A stretch of 64,000 nucleotides of DNA, taken from the NCBI RefSeq assembly GCF_049340185.1, contig NZ_JBMPPC010000002.1, forward strand, positions 558,001-622,000, given 5' to 3'. Source of the stretch: Undibacterium sp049340185. Its GTDB lineage: Bacteria; Pseudomonadota; Gammaproteobacteria; Burkholderiales; Burkholderiaceae_D. A program made the position numbers and the translations under genes. The stretch's first letter is position 1; every line of letters starts with the position of its first letter. The notes beneath the pieces are model-generated. The model saw only the letters and a program-made list of their open reading frames with translations, was not told the origin of the DNA and made no database searches. This document shows positions 1 to 8,364 of the stretch, in pieces.

Positions 1-685
1 GTTTTTTACCGGTCAGATCATCGACCACGTCAACGGACAGACCGAATTTCTCTGCTTCATAAATCGTGGCGAGCATACCGAAAATACCAACGCGGTTGGC
101 GATGAAGTTCGGTGTATCTTTAGCGCGTACAACGCCTTTGCCCAATGACGTAGTCAGGAAACCTTCGAGCTGGTCGATGATTTCTGGACGAGTTGCTACC
201 GTCGGTATCAATTCAACCAGGTGCATATAGCGCGGTGGATTGAAGAAATGCACGCCGCAGAAACGGGCTTTTAATTCAGCCTCAAAACCTTCGGACAAGG
301 CCGTGATCGACAGACCAGATGTGTTTGACGCGAAGATCGCATTTGGCGCGATATACGGTGACACTTTCTTGTACAGATCATGCTTCCAATCCATACGTTC
401 AGCAATTGCTTCAATGATCAGGTCGCAACCTTTGAGCAATTCCAGATTGTCTTCGTAGTTGGCGACTTCGATCAAAGCAGCGTCATCTTTGTTGCCGAAC
501 GGCGCAGGATTCAATTTTTTCAGGTTCTCGATGGCGCGCAAAACGATACCGTTTTTCGGGCCTTCTTTAGCTGGCAGATCAAACAATACGACAGGTACTT
601 TTGCGTTGATGCAGTGCGCAGCAATTTGCGCGCCCATCACACCGGCACCAAGAACGGCGACTTTTTTAACGATGAAATTGGTCAT
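1..685 (-). CDS. 3-hydroxyacyl-CoA dehydrogenase (FadB/PaaH type), 3' part cut by window edge
   Basis: The N-terminal 228 residues are visible; the rest lies left of the window. The start is ATG at 685 with a GAGG Shine-Dalgarno about 6 nt upstream. Residues 6-20 hold a Rossmann NAD-binding GAGVMG motif. Further on come the SNTSGLSI segment and the FCGVHFFNPP stretch typical of the 3-hydroxyacyl-CoA dehydrogenase N-terminal domain. The enzyme oxidises L-3-hydroxyacyl-CoA to 3-ketoacyl-CoA with NAD in beta-oxidation. It lies downstream of an acyl-CoA dehydrogenase on the same strand, so the two probably act in sequence. In Burkholderiales this gene often encodes a longer protein with an enoyl-CoA hydratase domain, which cannot be checked here. 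Confidence 0.9.
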   Translation of the reverse strand, partial: MTNFIVKKVAVLGAGVMGAQIAAHCINAKVPVVLFDLPAKEGPKNGIVLRAIENLKKLNPAPFGNKDDAALIEVANYEDNLELLKGCDLIIEAIAERMDWKHDLYKKVSPYIAPNAIFASNTSGLSITALSEGFEAELKARFCGVHFFNPPRYMHLVELIPTVATRPEIIDQLEGFLTTSLGKGVVRAKDTPNFIANRVGIFGMLATIYEAEKFGLSVDVVDDLTGKK

Positions 686-809
686 TTTTAACCTCATGTG
701 GAATTCGTAGAACAGCGAAAAGCAATTTCTTTGTGCCCTCTCTCAATGACGGGAGAGGCTTAGATCTCGCAGGGTGCGCCGTGCACACCGTTTGAAATGG
801 AAGAGAGGC

Positions 810-850
810 GTGAAGGTGCACATGTTGCGCTCTGCAAAAGTGCACCTCAC
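810..850 (-). other. intergenic stem-loop between two beta-oxidation genes
   Basis: GGTGCAC at 815-821 pairs perfectly with GTGCACC at 840-846, and GTGA (810-813) with TCAC (847-850) extends the stem with one bulged base. The loop is 18 nt. It lies in the 182-bp gap between the acyl-CoA dehydrogenase stop and the dehydrogenase start. No T run follows on either strand, so it is not a standard intrinsic terminator; it could be an mRNA-stabilising or processing hairpin, or a protein-binding site. Confidence 0.4.
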
Positions 851-867
851 ACCTGCTCAGTATTTCA

Positions 868-2658
868 TCAGAACAAATCCGCTTCGAGCGATAACAGATT
901 TGCAGAACCAGAACGTGCTTGACGAATCAGCATCGCTGTTTCTGGGTACAGACGGGCGAAGTAGAAACGTACAGTCGCCAGTTTTGCTTTATAGAAGGTA
1001 TCGCTTGAATCTTGTTTTTCCAGAGCGATTTTTGCCATTTGTGCGAAGAAATAGCTGTACACCATATGACCGACAACACGCAGGTACGGCACAGCAGCAG
1101 CGCCAACCTCATCTGGATTCTGGAATGCCTTCATGCCAATTTCCATGGTCAGCTTAGTGACCTTATCGCCCAACTCCGCTAACGGAGTAACGAACTCGCT
1201 CATTGCTTCATTGGTGCCGTTCGCCTCAACAAATGCTTGTACTTTCGCGCCGAACTTACGCAGCTTCGCACCGTTGTCACCGAGGATTTTACGGCCTAAC
1301 AAGTCCAGAGACTGGACGGTGTTAGTACCTTCGTAAATCATATTGATACGTGAATCACGTACATATTGCTCCATGCCCCACTCAGCGATAAAACCGTGAC
1401 CGCCGTAGACTTGCATACATTCGGATGTGGCGGTCCATGCGTTATCAGTGATAAAGGCTTTGATGATCGGTGTCAGCAAAGCGACTTCGTCAGCGCATTC
1501 TTTACGCACTTCTTCATCAGGATGATTCAGCTCTTTATCCAGTTGCAAGGCTACATAGGAACAGAATGCGCGGGCGCCTTCTGCGTAGGCTTTTGCAGTG
1601 AACAACATACGACGCACATCGGCATGCACGATGATAGGATCGGCTGGCTTATCCGGTGCTTTCACACCAGACAGGCTGCGCATCTGGATACGGTCTTTTG
1701 CATAGACCAAGGCATTTTGGTAAGCGATTTCGGTCAGACCTAAACCTTGCATACCCACGCCCAGACGTGCCGCGTTCATGAACACGAACATCGCGTTCAG
1801 ACCTTTGTTCGGTCCGCCGATCAACCAGCCTTTTGCGCCGTCCATATTCATCTGGCAGGTTGAATTGCCGTGGATGCCCATTTTTTCTTCAATCGCGCCG
1901 CAAAAAATTGGATTACGAGCACCAACGCTACCATCCGCATTGGGCAAAAATTTAGGCACGATAAACAGAGAAATACCTTTGGAACCTTCTGGCGCGCCAG
2001 GCAAACGTGCCAGCACCAGATGCACGATGTTATCAACCATATCGTGTTCACCAGCGGAGATAAAAATCTTCGCGCCGGAGATCATGTAAGAGCCATCAGC
2101 TTGTGGTTCTGCTTTAGAGCGCAGCATGCCAAGATCGGTGCCGCAATGTGGTTCGGTCAGACACATTGTGCCAGTCCATTCGCCGCTGATCAATTTTGGC
2201 AAGTACAGATCTTTTTGTTCTTGGGTGCCGTGTTCGTGGATGCATTCGTAGGCGCCATGTGACAAACCAGGGTACATAGTCCATGCCTGGTTGGCAGAAT
2301 TCATCATTTCGTAGAATGAGTTATTCAATACCAGTGGCAAGCCTTGACCACCGAATTCAGGATCGCAAGAGAGTGCTGGCCAGCCAGCTTCTACGTATTG
2401 TTTGTAGGCTTCTTTAAAGCCTTTTGGTGTCGTCACGGCGTGCGTTGTTTTGTCGTGATGACAGCCTTCACGATCGCCGGAATGGTTCAGCGGGAACAGC
2501 ACTTGCGACGTAAATTTGCCGCCTTCTTCCAGCACTTGATTGATGATATCAGCATCAATTTCTTCGTATTTTGGCAAATGCTTTAATTCGCCTTCTACGG
2601 CTAACAGTTCATGCAGAACGAACTGCATATCACGCAAGGGAGCGACGTATTGACCCAT
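868..2658 (-). CDS. acyl-CoA dehydrogenase with C-terminal extension domain
   Basis: A 596-residue FAD enzyme, longer than the roughly 380 residues of short acyl-CoA dehydrogenases. It carries the extra C-terminal domain of the DmdC-like subfamily. Visible marks are the MCLTEPHCGTDLG flavin/substrate signature near residues 165-178 and the YGGHGF...RDSRINMIYEGTN block near 420-450, whose glutamate is the expected catalytic base. It catalyses the first alpha,beta-dehydrogenation of beta-oxidation and passes electrons to ETF. An AGGAGA Shine-Dalgarno precedes ATG 2658. It lies between a TetR gene upstream and a 3-hydroxyacyl-CoA dehydrogenase downstream. Chain-length preference cannot be read from sequence. 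Confidence 0.93.
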   Translation of the reverse strand: MGQYVAPLRDMQFVLHELLAVEGELKHLPKYEEIDADIINQVLEEGGKFTSQVLFPLNHSGDREGCHHDKTTHAVTTPKGFKEAYKQYVEAGWPALSCDPEFGGQGLPLVLNNSFYEMMNSANQAWTMYPGLSHGAYECIHEHGTQEQKDLYLPKLISGEWTGTMCLTEPHCGTDLGMLRSKAEPQADGSYMISGAKIFISAGEHDMVDNIVHLVLARLPGAPEGSKGISLFIVPKFLPNADGSVGARNPIFCGAIEEKMGIHGNSTCQMNMDGAKGWLIGGPNKGLNAMFVFMNAARLGVGMQGLGLTEIAYQNALVYAKDRIQMRSLSGVKAPDKPADPIIVHADVRRMLFTAKAYAEGARAFCSYVALQLDKELNHPDEEVRKECADEVALLTPIIKAFITDNAWTATSECMQVYGGHGFIAEWGMEQYVRDSRINMIYEGTNTVQSLDLLGRKILGDNGAKLRKFGAKVQAFVEANGTNEAMSEFVTPLAELGDKVTKLTMEIGMKAFQNPDEVGAAAVPYLRVVGHMVYSYFFAQMAKIALEKQDSSDTFYKAKLATVRFYFARLYPETAMLIRQARSGSANLLSLEADLF

Positions 2659-2772
2659 GATTTTCTCCTGAAGGCTAAAAATAAAACAAAATTAAGACGG
2701 GGGTGTGACAAATTCTCTGGTGTTCTTTTACGCCTGCGTCCGACCTGCTTTCAATGCCTTTTTCAACAATGG

Positions 2773-3390
2773 CTAAGCGATGACCGACTCTGGCGCATAA
2801 CATTCGATCAGTCGTTCAAATCCTGCTTCTGCGCGTTCTACACTGCCAGGTTTGCGCAAAAAACGCGCATCGTGGTGTAACGCCAGAATCAGTCCATACA
2901 TTTCATACACGATCTGCTCAGGGTCGACATCATGGTGCAAATGCCCAAGCTGAATTGCCTGAGTCGCAGCACGGCGCAACGCGCCCTGCCATGCATGCAC
3001 CATACCGACCAGCTCATCTCGGATCGGGCCCTGACGGTCATCGTATTCCGCTGCGCCACTGATATAGATGCAACCAGAAGCAATTTCAACGGTGACACGT
3101 TTGACCCAAAGGGCAAACATCGACTGCAAACGGGGCAAGCCACGCTCTTCTTTCATACTTGGATAAAACACTTCTTGCTCGAAATGGTGGTGATACAGCT
3201 TCAACACCTCAATCTGCAAATCTTCACGCGAACCAAAATGGGCGAACACGCCGGACTTGCTCATGTTCATTTTGTCAGCCAGCAAGCCGATAGTTAAACC
3301 CTCGATACCATCACGGCTGGCTGCATCCAGTGCAACATCCAGAATGGCGGCGCGGGTTAGCTCGCCTTTACGCATGAATTTCGATGTCAT
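2773..3390 (-). CDS. TetR/AcrR family transcriptional regulator, probable beta-oxidation repressor
   Basis: About 205 residues from ATG 3390 (alternatives 3396 and 3447). I prefer a downstream start because a palindromic operator candidate covers 3424-3452, including the 3447 ATG. The N-terminal helix-turn-helix reads GLLADKMNMSKSGVFAHFGSRE, split here as GLLADKMNMSKSG and VFAHFGSRE, a classic TetR recognition region. The C-terminal half is a helical ligand-binding domain. The gene lies directly upstream of and co-directional with acyl-CoA dehydrogenase, suggesting an acyl-CoA-responsive repressor of the cluster. That role is inferred from position only. Confidence 0.85.
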   Translation of the reverse strand: MTSKFMRKGELTRAAILDVALDAASRDGIEGLTIGLLADKMNMSKSGVFAHFGSREDLQIEVLKLYHHHFEQEVFYPSMKEERGLPRLQSMFALWVKRVTVEIASGCIYISGAAEYDDRQGPIRDELVGMVHAWQGALRRAATQAIQLGHLHHDVDPEQIVYEMYGLILALHHDARFLRKPGSVERAEAGFERLIECYAPESVIA

Positions 3391-3423
3391 ATTCATAATA
3401 CATTTAATCGTGTTGAAATGATT

Positions 3424-3452
3424 CATGTTTGCACAGATTTGATGCAAACATG
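3424..3452. promoter_or_regulatory. palindromic operator candidate upstream of TetR gene
   Basis: CATGTTTGCA (3424-3433), a 9-nt spacer, then TGCAAACATG (3443-3452) form a perfect 10-bp inverted repeat. It lies 34 bp upstream of the chosen TetR start, where an autoregulatory site would sit. The core TTTGCA-N9-TGCAAA recurs at 4094-4114 with the same spacing. Confidence 0.6.
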
Positions 3453-3593
3453 TGAATTAATCGAACGCTCGTACTATTAAGCACAGCGCACTAAAAGTCA
3501 AACCAGAAAGCGCCTTTAGAGGAGAGTATCTATTTAGAGGCTCACTTACTTGAACCGCTTTGAGGCACGCACTGCTGCCTCGCTCTACCTTCT

Positions 3594-3971
3594 TTAGCTT
3601 CTACTAAAATCAAGCAACCGTCGGTCGCGCTTGGTCGGGCGACCGCTAAGCGCTGCACTCGGTTCCTTAAAATATTTTTTATCTTGCGCCGACTTAGCCC
3701 GATGTTCTGCGCTGGCAGCAGTTTCTTGATACATGGTTTGAGCAACGCTGGCGGCGCCGCGTACATCCGATATTCGCAGAACCTCAATTACCCAGATCTG
3801 ATCGGCATGATGGATCTCCAGCACATCGCCGGACTTGATACTGTGCGCGGGTTTGACCCGTTGTTCATTCTGAAGCACGCGTCCCAATTCAACCGCGTTA
3901 GTGGCGAGCGTGCGTGTTTTAAAAAATCTGGCGGCCCAGAGCCACTTGTCGATACGGATGGAGTCAGTCAT
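3594..3971 (-). CDS. hslR: RNA-binding S4 domain protein, Hsp15 family
   Basis: This 125-residue protein starts IRIDKWLWAARFFKTRTLA, the hallmark of the S4 RNA-binding domain of Hsp15, followed by a VKPAHSIKSGDVLEI strand segment and a basic C-terminal tail ending in GRPTKRDRRLLDF. Hsp15 binds 50S subunits that carry stalled peptidyl-tRNA and helps rescue them. Length and tail match the family (about 130 residues). ATG 3971 is the only plausible start. It diverges from the second TetR gene across a 222-bp region that holds two palindromes, so its expression might respond to them. Confidence 0.9.
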   Translation of the reverse strand: MTDSIRIDKWLWAARFFKTRTLATNAVELGRVLQNEQRVKPAHSIKSGDVLEIHHADQIWVIEVLRISDVRGAASVAQTMYQETAASAEHRAKSAQDKKYFKEPSAALSGRPTKRDRRLLDFSRS

Positions 3972-4093
3972 TTGTCCCGGGTGGCGAATGGCAGCAGAAC
4001 TGCGCGCCTGGTTTTAACACGTTCATTCTATTTTCTTGCAATGTATTTCAGCCCCATGACAAACACAAGATATTTATAAAACATGCAGCCTGG

Positions 4094-4114
4094 TTTGCAC
4101 AGATCGGGTGCAAA
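4094..4114. promoter_or_regulatory. second copy of the TTTGCA-N9-TGCAAA operator candidate
   Basis: TTTGCAC at 4094-4100 and GTGCAAA at 4108-4114 form a perfect 7-bp inverted repeat. The left part GTTTGCACAGAT is identical to the site at 3427-3438, and the right half TGCAAA falls at the same distance. The site lies in the divergent region between hslR and the second TetR gene. The shared word suggests one regulator reads both sites. Confidence 0.5.
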
Positions 4115-4139
4115 TGCTGCGGCGCGCATAGACAAATGC

Positions 4140-4155
4140 TTGTACGGTCGTACAA
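4140..4155. promoter_or_regulatory. TetR-type operator candidate TTGTACG-N2-CGTACAA
   Basis: A perfect 7-bp inverted repeat with a 2-nt centre (TTGTACGGTCGTACAA) ends 38 bp upstream of the ATG of the second TetR gene at 4194. Short-spaced palindromes of this kind next to a TetR gene are commonly autoregulatory operators. Its sequence differs from the TTTGCA sites, so it probably binds the local regulator. Confidence 0.55.
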
Positions 4156-4193
4156 TCAGCGCACCAAGCAATTGCTTTCTACCCTATCGTGCT

Positions 4194-4847
4194 ATGAGCT
4201 CATTGGATGATTTAAACGGACGAAAGCGCGCGATCCTGATCGCCGCTGAGAAGTGTTTTGCAGAACAAAGCTACCAGGGTGTGTCGATACGTGATATCGC
4301 CCATGAGGCTGGTGTGCCCGTCGCCTTGGTAGGTTACTACTTCGGCGCCAAGAATGAGTTGTATCACGCGATCTACGAGCATCATAGCGGCTATATTGCG
4401 GAGCGCTTATCGGAGCTACGGCGCGCGCGCCTGCATACAGATCCGGCGATCGCTCTCAATGCAATTATCGCGGCATTTATCAGTCCGGTACTCAAGCTCA
4501 ATGAACAGGATCACGGGGTGAATTTTTCACGGATTGTGATGCGGGGCGTGGTTGACCGGCATGAGGCAAGCGACAGGATCACCCGCGAATTTTACGATCC
4601 GATGGCACGCGAATTCATTGACGCACTGAGCGGAGCGCTACCGTCTGCGCCGAAAGCCACGGTGTTCTGGTGCTATCAATTTGCCTTGGGTGCCCTGCTG
4701 CATCACGTGGTAGATACACGAATGGAACGCCTGTCGGAAGGCCTGTGCCCGGCGCGCAATGCCGAGGTTGCAACGCCCCATTTGCTACGCTTCATTACCG
4801 CGGGAATTTTGGCTGCGGCGCAGACAGGGCAAACTGCTCAGATGTAG
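4194..4847 (+). CDS. TetR/AcrR family regulator, CecR-like
   Basis: The 217-residue protein starts at ATG 4194; an upstream in-frame ATG at 4083 would place the operator candidates inside the gene. The DNA-binding helices read RDIAHEAGVPVALVGYYFG, a strong TetR helix-turn-helix. The C-terminal region with NFSRIVMRG and FYDPMAREFIDAL resembles the CecR (YbiH, DUF1956) ligand-binding domain. Such regulators usually repress an efflux or stress gene and themselves. No obvious target follows: the next gene is convergent. The only divergent partner is hslR. Confidence 0.8.
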   Translation: MSSLDDLNGRKRAILIAAEKCFAEQSYQGVSIRDIAHEAGVPVALVGYYFGAKNELYHAIYEHHSGYIAERLSELRRARLHTDPAIALNAIIAAFISPVLKLNEQDHGVNFSRIVMRGVVDRHEASDRITREFYDPMAREFIDALSGALPSAPKATVFWCYQFALGALLHHVVDTRMERLSEGLCPARNAEVATPHLLRFITAGILAAAQTGQTAQM

Positions 4848-4852
4848 CAATC

Positions 4853-4900
4853 ACCAATACTCCCCCTATTTTTACTAAAAATACTGCTAATCCGCTTATT
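4853..4900 (-). repeat. short dispersed repeat, copy A
   Basis: Read on the minus strand, the segment runs from AATAAGCGGATTAGCAG through TATTTTTA and AAAAATAGGGGGAGTAT to TGGT. Close relatives lie at 29301-29363 and 47834-47893. This copy sits between the convergent ends of the TetR and DUF429 genes. Confidence 0.55.
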
Positions 4901-4957
4901 CTGCGTAGGTAATAAAAATATACTAGATAGTAGTATAGCATTTACTCTTCTATCAAA

Positions 4958-5788
4958 TCACGCTTGATCCGGGGCATTCACGTCTGCACCAACGATCCAT
5001 CCTTCCAGCGCGTCGAAGACAGGCAAGCCAAAATTTTCATCGCGTCGCTGCCATCCCCACGCCGCCAGAACAGCACACAACAAGGCATCCAGCAAATCCC
5101 CGCTACCATCATCGAGCAGGGACTGGCGAAACTCAGCGCAGTCCACAGTGATACCCCAGGGGATAGCGCCGCGTTCAAGTGCGGCGATGATGGATCGCCT
5201 TGCTTCGAGGCGTTCCGGCGTTTGCTTGCGCCGGTCGTCGCTCTTATACGATGCCGAGGTGATGCTGCGCGCCAGCATTCCGGGATAGGCCTCCAGTGCA
5301 ATTCTAGAATCGGGCTGGACAATGCCATGCATGCCGGGCAAAACCAGTCCGCTACGCAGCAAGCGTGGCGCACCTGCATGCAGCATGTAGGCCACTGGCG
5401 GATTCACCCACTTCATGGAAGGCGACGAACCTGCTGGCTTATCAGTAGCGCGATGGGCAAATTTATTGCCAACAGGTCTGGCGTCGCAAAATGCCTTAAA
5501 CAACTCGCGCATTCCAGCGCGTGAGATGCTGTTTAGCTGCTGCATCAGCGCAGGCCAGTCCTGTGGCCAGCCGAGATGCACAATCAATTCACGCGGCAAG
5601 GAAAACGGCAGATCAAAACCCGCAATCCAGGGACCAGGCCGCATCAGCCAGGCATCAAACGCGGCGAAGTCATCTAGCACCGACAGTGATTGCAATACCA
5701 GCGTCTGATCACGCAACACCGCACCCGCAACCGTAATCCCCTTACGCTTGCTGGGCGCCGAGGTAAAGTCAACGCCATACAATCTCAT
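4958..5788 (-). CDS. DUF429 domain-containing protein
   Basis: A 276-residue protein opening MRLYGVDFTSAPSKRKGI, the usual start of the DUF429 family. These proteins have a predicted RNase H-like fold and no settled function. Acidic residues in GVDFTS near the N-terminus and in the GFDLPFSLP segment (about residues 58-66) fit a nuclease-like metal site. A conserved LEAYPGMLAR segment follows near residue 165. There is no signal peptide or membrane segment, so it is probably cytoplasmic. The gene starts 7 bp after the stop of the cardiolipin synthase gene on the same strand and is likely the last gene of that operon. Confidence 0.75.
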   Translation of the reverse strand: MRLYGVDFTSAPSKRKGITVAGAVLRDQTLVLQSLSVLDDFAAFDAWLMRPGPWIAGFDLPFSLPRELIVHLGWPQDWPALMQQLNSISRAGMRELFKAFCDARPVGNKFAHRATDKPAGSSPSMKWVNPPVAYMLHAGAPRLLRSGLVLPGMHGIVQPDSRIALEAYPGMLARSITSASYKSDDRRKQTPERLEARRSIIAALERGAIPWGITVDCAEFRQSLLDDGSGDLLDALLCAVLAAWGWQRRDENFGLPVFDALEGWIVGADVNAPDQA

Positions 5789-5795
5789 GACGATC

Positions 5796-6962
5796 TCATG
5801 AGGTATAGCTACCGAAGGTCACGACCCGCATCAGGAAGCGGTAAATAAGATAGGCAATACCGTACCAGACGCGCTTGTACCAGGGATGATTCGCATAATC
5901 CTCGGCGACCACGGTGACACCGTCTGCAATACCCTGCTCCAGATGTACGATTAATTGCTCTGCAAATTCCTGATCGCGAATGACGATATTCGCCTCCTGA
6001 TTCAGGAATAAACTGAGCCCATCAAAATTACTCGATCCCACCGTGGCCCAGTCATGATCAATCACGGCGACTTTCGCATGCAATTGGGTCTTACGATACT
6101 CGACAATTTTGACGCCATGTTTCAGTAGTTTGGGATAAAAAGAATGAGTGACCGCATCCTGCAACTTGAACTGACCGACTCCAATCAGCAAGGTGACATC
6201 CACACCGCGACTGGCAGCCGAAATCAGCGCGGTACGTAACTTACGACCTGGTGCGAAATACGGATTAGCAAGAATTGCCCGCTTTCTTGCCAGGCCAAGT
6301 GCCTGTAAATAAGCGCGCTGTATTGTGGCGCGATTTCGCAGATTATCCCGCACCACATAACTCGCCAGCATCGCCTGATGCGAACTGGAATGAATATCTT
6401 CACGCAGATGACGCATGAGCTGAAAGCGTGATTTTAAATTCAAGCGCCCAAGCCGCATCCATTGCGCACATACCTCCAGATGGATATGCGACACCAGCGG
6501 CCCCGCAATATGTACCGCAAAATCCCAGCGCGGAAATTGAAGTGCCTCCTCGGACCCATCATCGGCAATCAGATCATCAATAATATTTAAGCCACCGACC
6601 AAAGCGCAGCGCTGATCAATCACACAAATCTTTCGATGAGTCCGTACCAGACCACGCTTGAACCAGGGATTAAAGTTGCGACACTGTATGCCTTGTTGCA
6701 GCATGCTGGCCACTAGCAGCTCAGACTGTTTTCCACCACTCCCCAGCCAGTCAACAATCACCCGGACGATAACGCCACGGGCGATCGCACGCACCAGTGC
6801 CTGCTGCACCTGAAGCGCCGTCGCGTCATGGGCAAAGATGTAGGTCTCTAGATAAATTTCCTGACTGGCACGATCAATTTCACCGATCAGCGCAGAGAAA
6901 TACTCATCGCCGCAAAATAGTAAGCGAATCTGATTTCCGGCGACAAACTGAAGCTTACGCAT
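5796..6962 (-). CDS. clsB: cardiolipin synthase B-like phospholipase D protein
   Basis: This 388-residue protein has two HKD motifs: HRKICVID starting at His109 and HAKVAVID at about His295, each followed by a GG or GS turn. They form the phospholipase D catalytic site. ClsB makes cardiolipin by phosphatidyl transfer at the inner membrane. Length is close to E. coli ClsB (413). It overlaps the upstream endonuclease/phosphatase-like gene by 8 bp, matching the E. coli ybhP-clsB pairing. The last 40 residues hold a short hydrophobic segment (VWYGIAYLIYRFLM) that could contact the membrane. Confidence 0.88.
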   Translation of the reverse strand: MRKLQFVAGNQIRLLFCGDEYFSALIGEIDRASQEIYLETYIFAHDATALQVQQALVRAIARGVIVRVIVDWLGSGGKQSELLVASMLQQGIQCRNFNPWFKRGLVRTHRKICVIDQRCALVGGLNIIDDLIADDGSEEALQFPRWDFAVHIAGPLVSHIHLEVCAQWMRLGRLNLKSRFQLMRHLREDIHSSSHQAMLASYVVRDNLRNRATIQRAYLQALGLARKRAILANPYFAPGRKLRTALISAASRGVDVTLLIGVGQFKLQDAVTHSFYPKLLKHGVKIVEYRKTQLHAKVAVIDHDWATVGSSNFDGLSLFLNQEANIVIRDQEFAEQLIVHLEQGIADGVTVVAEDYANHPWYKRVWYGIAYLIYRFLMRVVTFGSYTS

Positions 6963-7758
6963 GATCCGAAATCACAGGGGCAAGAAACTCCAGTGTCGCA
7001 ACGATAGGCACATGGTCCGATAATTTATTCCATGGCGCACCCGACAACACCTGCGCCTGCTGTACCGCAAAACCTCGTACATAAACGCGATCCAGACTCA
7101 ACCAAGGTAACCCGGCAGGAAAGGTCCGGCCAGTTTTAATCGTATTTTTACGCAATGGAAGCAATGAGTGAAGCGCGCGGTGCTGTCCATCGTCAAACAC
7201 TTCCCTGACGCCGAGATGTTCGTACAGGCTGGTACTCAAATGATTGCGCCAGTCATTAAAATCACCGGCGATAATCAAGGGGGCATCGGGTGGCAGGCTA
7301 TTTTGTATCTCCGTAATCAATGCCTGTACCTGACGGCGGCGACTGGCCGCAAATAATCCCAGATGGATCACAAAGCAATGAATATCCGCAGCAGGCGCCT
7401 TGATGACAGAATGCAGGATGCCGCGCTGCTCATACGCATGGTCGGATACATCATGATTGGTCGATGCGGCAATCGCATAACGGCTGAGCAAAGCATTCCC
7501 ATGATGGCCGTGATCATAAACTGCATTCATACCATAGCTGGAATGATGCGAATCCCCCGCCAAAAAATCATGCTGCGATTGTCCCGGCCAGTGCGGATGA
7601 CGAATTGCGTGAAGGTCGTGCTGTCCTTGGACTTCCTGCAAAAAAATCAGATCCGCGTCCAATAAATCAATCGCTTCTTTGATCGCATGAATGCGGGCAC
7701 GCCGTCCAAACGCGCTAACCCCTTTATGAATATTGTAGGTGGCAATGCGCAGTTTCAT
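6955..7758 (-). CDS. endonuclease/exonuclease/phosphatase family protein (YbhP-like)
   Basis: A 267-residue EEP-superfamily metal-dependent hydrolase. Motifs in order are the N-terminal RIATYNIHKG, LIFLQEVQG with the metal-binding glutamate, IIAGDFNDWRNH near residue 161, and the C-terminal SDHVPIVATLEF carrying the Asp-His pair. It lacks a signal peptide. In E. coli the homologue ybhP precedes clsB, and the same order with an 8-bp overlap is seen here. The substrate (phosphodiester or phospholipid-like) is not known from sequence. Confidence 0.85.
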   Translation of the reverse strand: MKLRIATYNIHKGVSAFGRRARIHAIKEAIDLLDADLIFLQEVQGQHDLHAIRHPHWPGQSQHDFLAGDSHHSSYGMNAVYDHGHHGNALLSRYAIAASTNHDVSDHAYEQRGILHSVIKAPAADIHCFVIHLGLFAASRRRQVQALITEIQNSLPPDAPLIIAGDFNDWRNHLSTSLYEHLGVREVFDDGQHRALHSLLPLRKNTIKTGRTFPAGLPWLSLDRVYVRGFAVQQAQVLSGAPWNKLSDHVPIVATLEFLAPVISDHA

Positions 7759-7802
7759 GGAGCTTCCGGTGATTGATGAATAATTGGTGGGTAATTGGTG
7801 AG

Positions 7803-8261
7803 TTATTGATGAACGGGTGTCAGCATGGCAGGCAATTGCAAAATTGCCTCAGCATTCGACGCCGAAAAACAGGCGTCAGCCGCGTCACGATAAGGCAACC
7901 ATTTGTATTGCAAATGCTCACGTGGAGCGAGCTGTACAGGCACATGTCGCGACACACACAAACCAAATACGTGCTCCGTATTTTGCGTCACACCGGGTGC
8001 ATAGCGATGACGCCAGACCGGATAAATTTCGTAGATATTGGAGAGCTGCCAGTCACTGAGGCTAAATGCATTCGCATCAATCCCGGTCTCTTCCATGACT
8101 TCACGGATGGCGGTCTCCCGCAATGTCTCATCCAGACTATCTTTAGACCCCGTGACGGACTGCCAGAACCCTGGCCGGTCAGCACGCTCCATCAACAGCA
8201 CTTCGAGGTCTGTCGTATAAATCACCACTAACACGGAAACAGGAATTTTAAATTCACTCAT
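7803..8261 (-). CDS. nudB: dihydroneopterin triphosphate diphosphatase
   Basis: A 152-residue Nudix hydrolase. The Nudix box runs from Gly38 (GSKDSLDE) to REVMEETGI at 53-61. The gap between the first Gly and Glu is one residue longer than the textbook motif. Preceding GFWQSVTG and the later EHVFGLCV stretch match NudB. It removes pyrophosphate from dihydroneopterin triphosphate in folate synthesis, in the cytoplasm. It lies between aspS and the EEP gene, a common Burkholderiales arrangement that also resembles aspS-nudB in enterics. Confidence 0.88.
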   Translation of the reverse strand: MSEFKIPVSVLVVIYTTDLEVLLMERADRPGFWQSVTGSKDSLDETLRETAIREVMEETGIDANAFSLSDWQLSNIYEIYPVWRHRYAPGVTQNTEHVFGLCVSRHVPVQLAPREHLQYKWLPYRDAADACFSASNAEAILQLPAMLTPVHQ

Positions 8262-8364
8262 TACTTTTTTGTCTGTATTTGTCGATCCCTAATGATACGC
8301 GCAAATGCAGACAGCCAATGTCCTGACCCGGAGTAAACGACGCCTTAGTGTTTTAGTGAGTGAA

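Noticed and set aside
4964..5524. Plus-strand frame of 186 codons
   Set aside because: Antisense shadow of the DUF429 gene; Cys/His-rich random composition.
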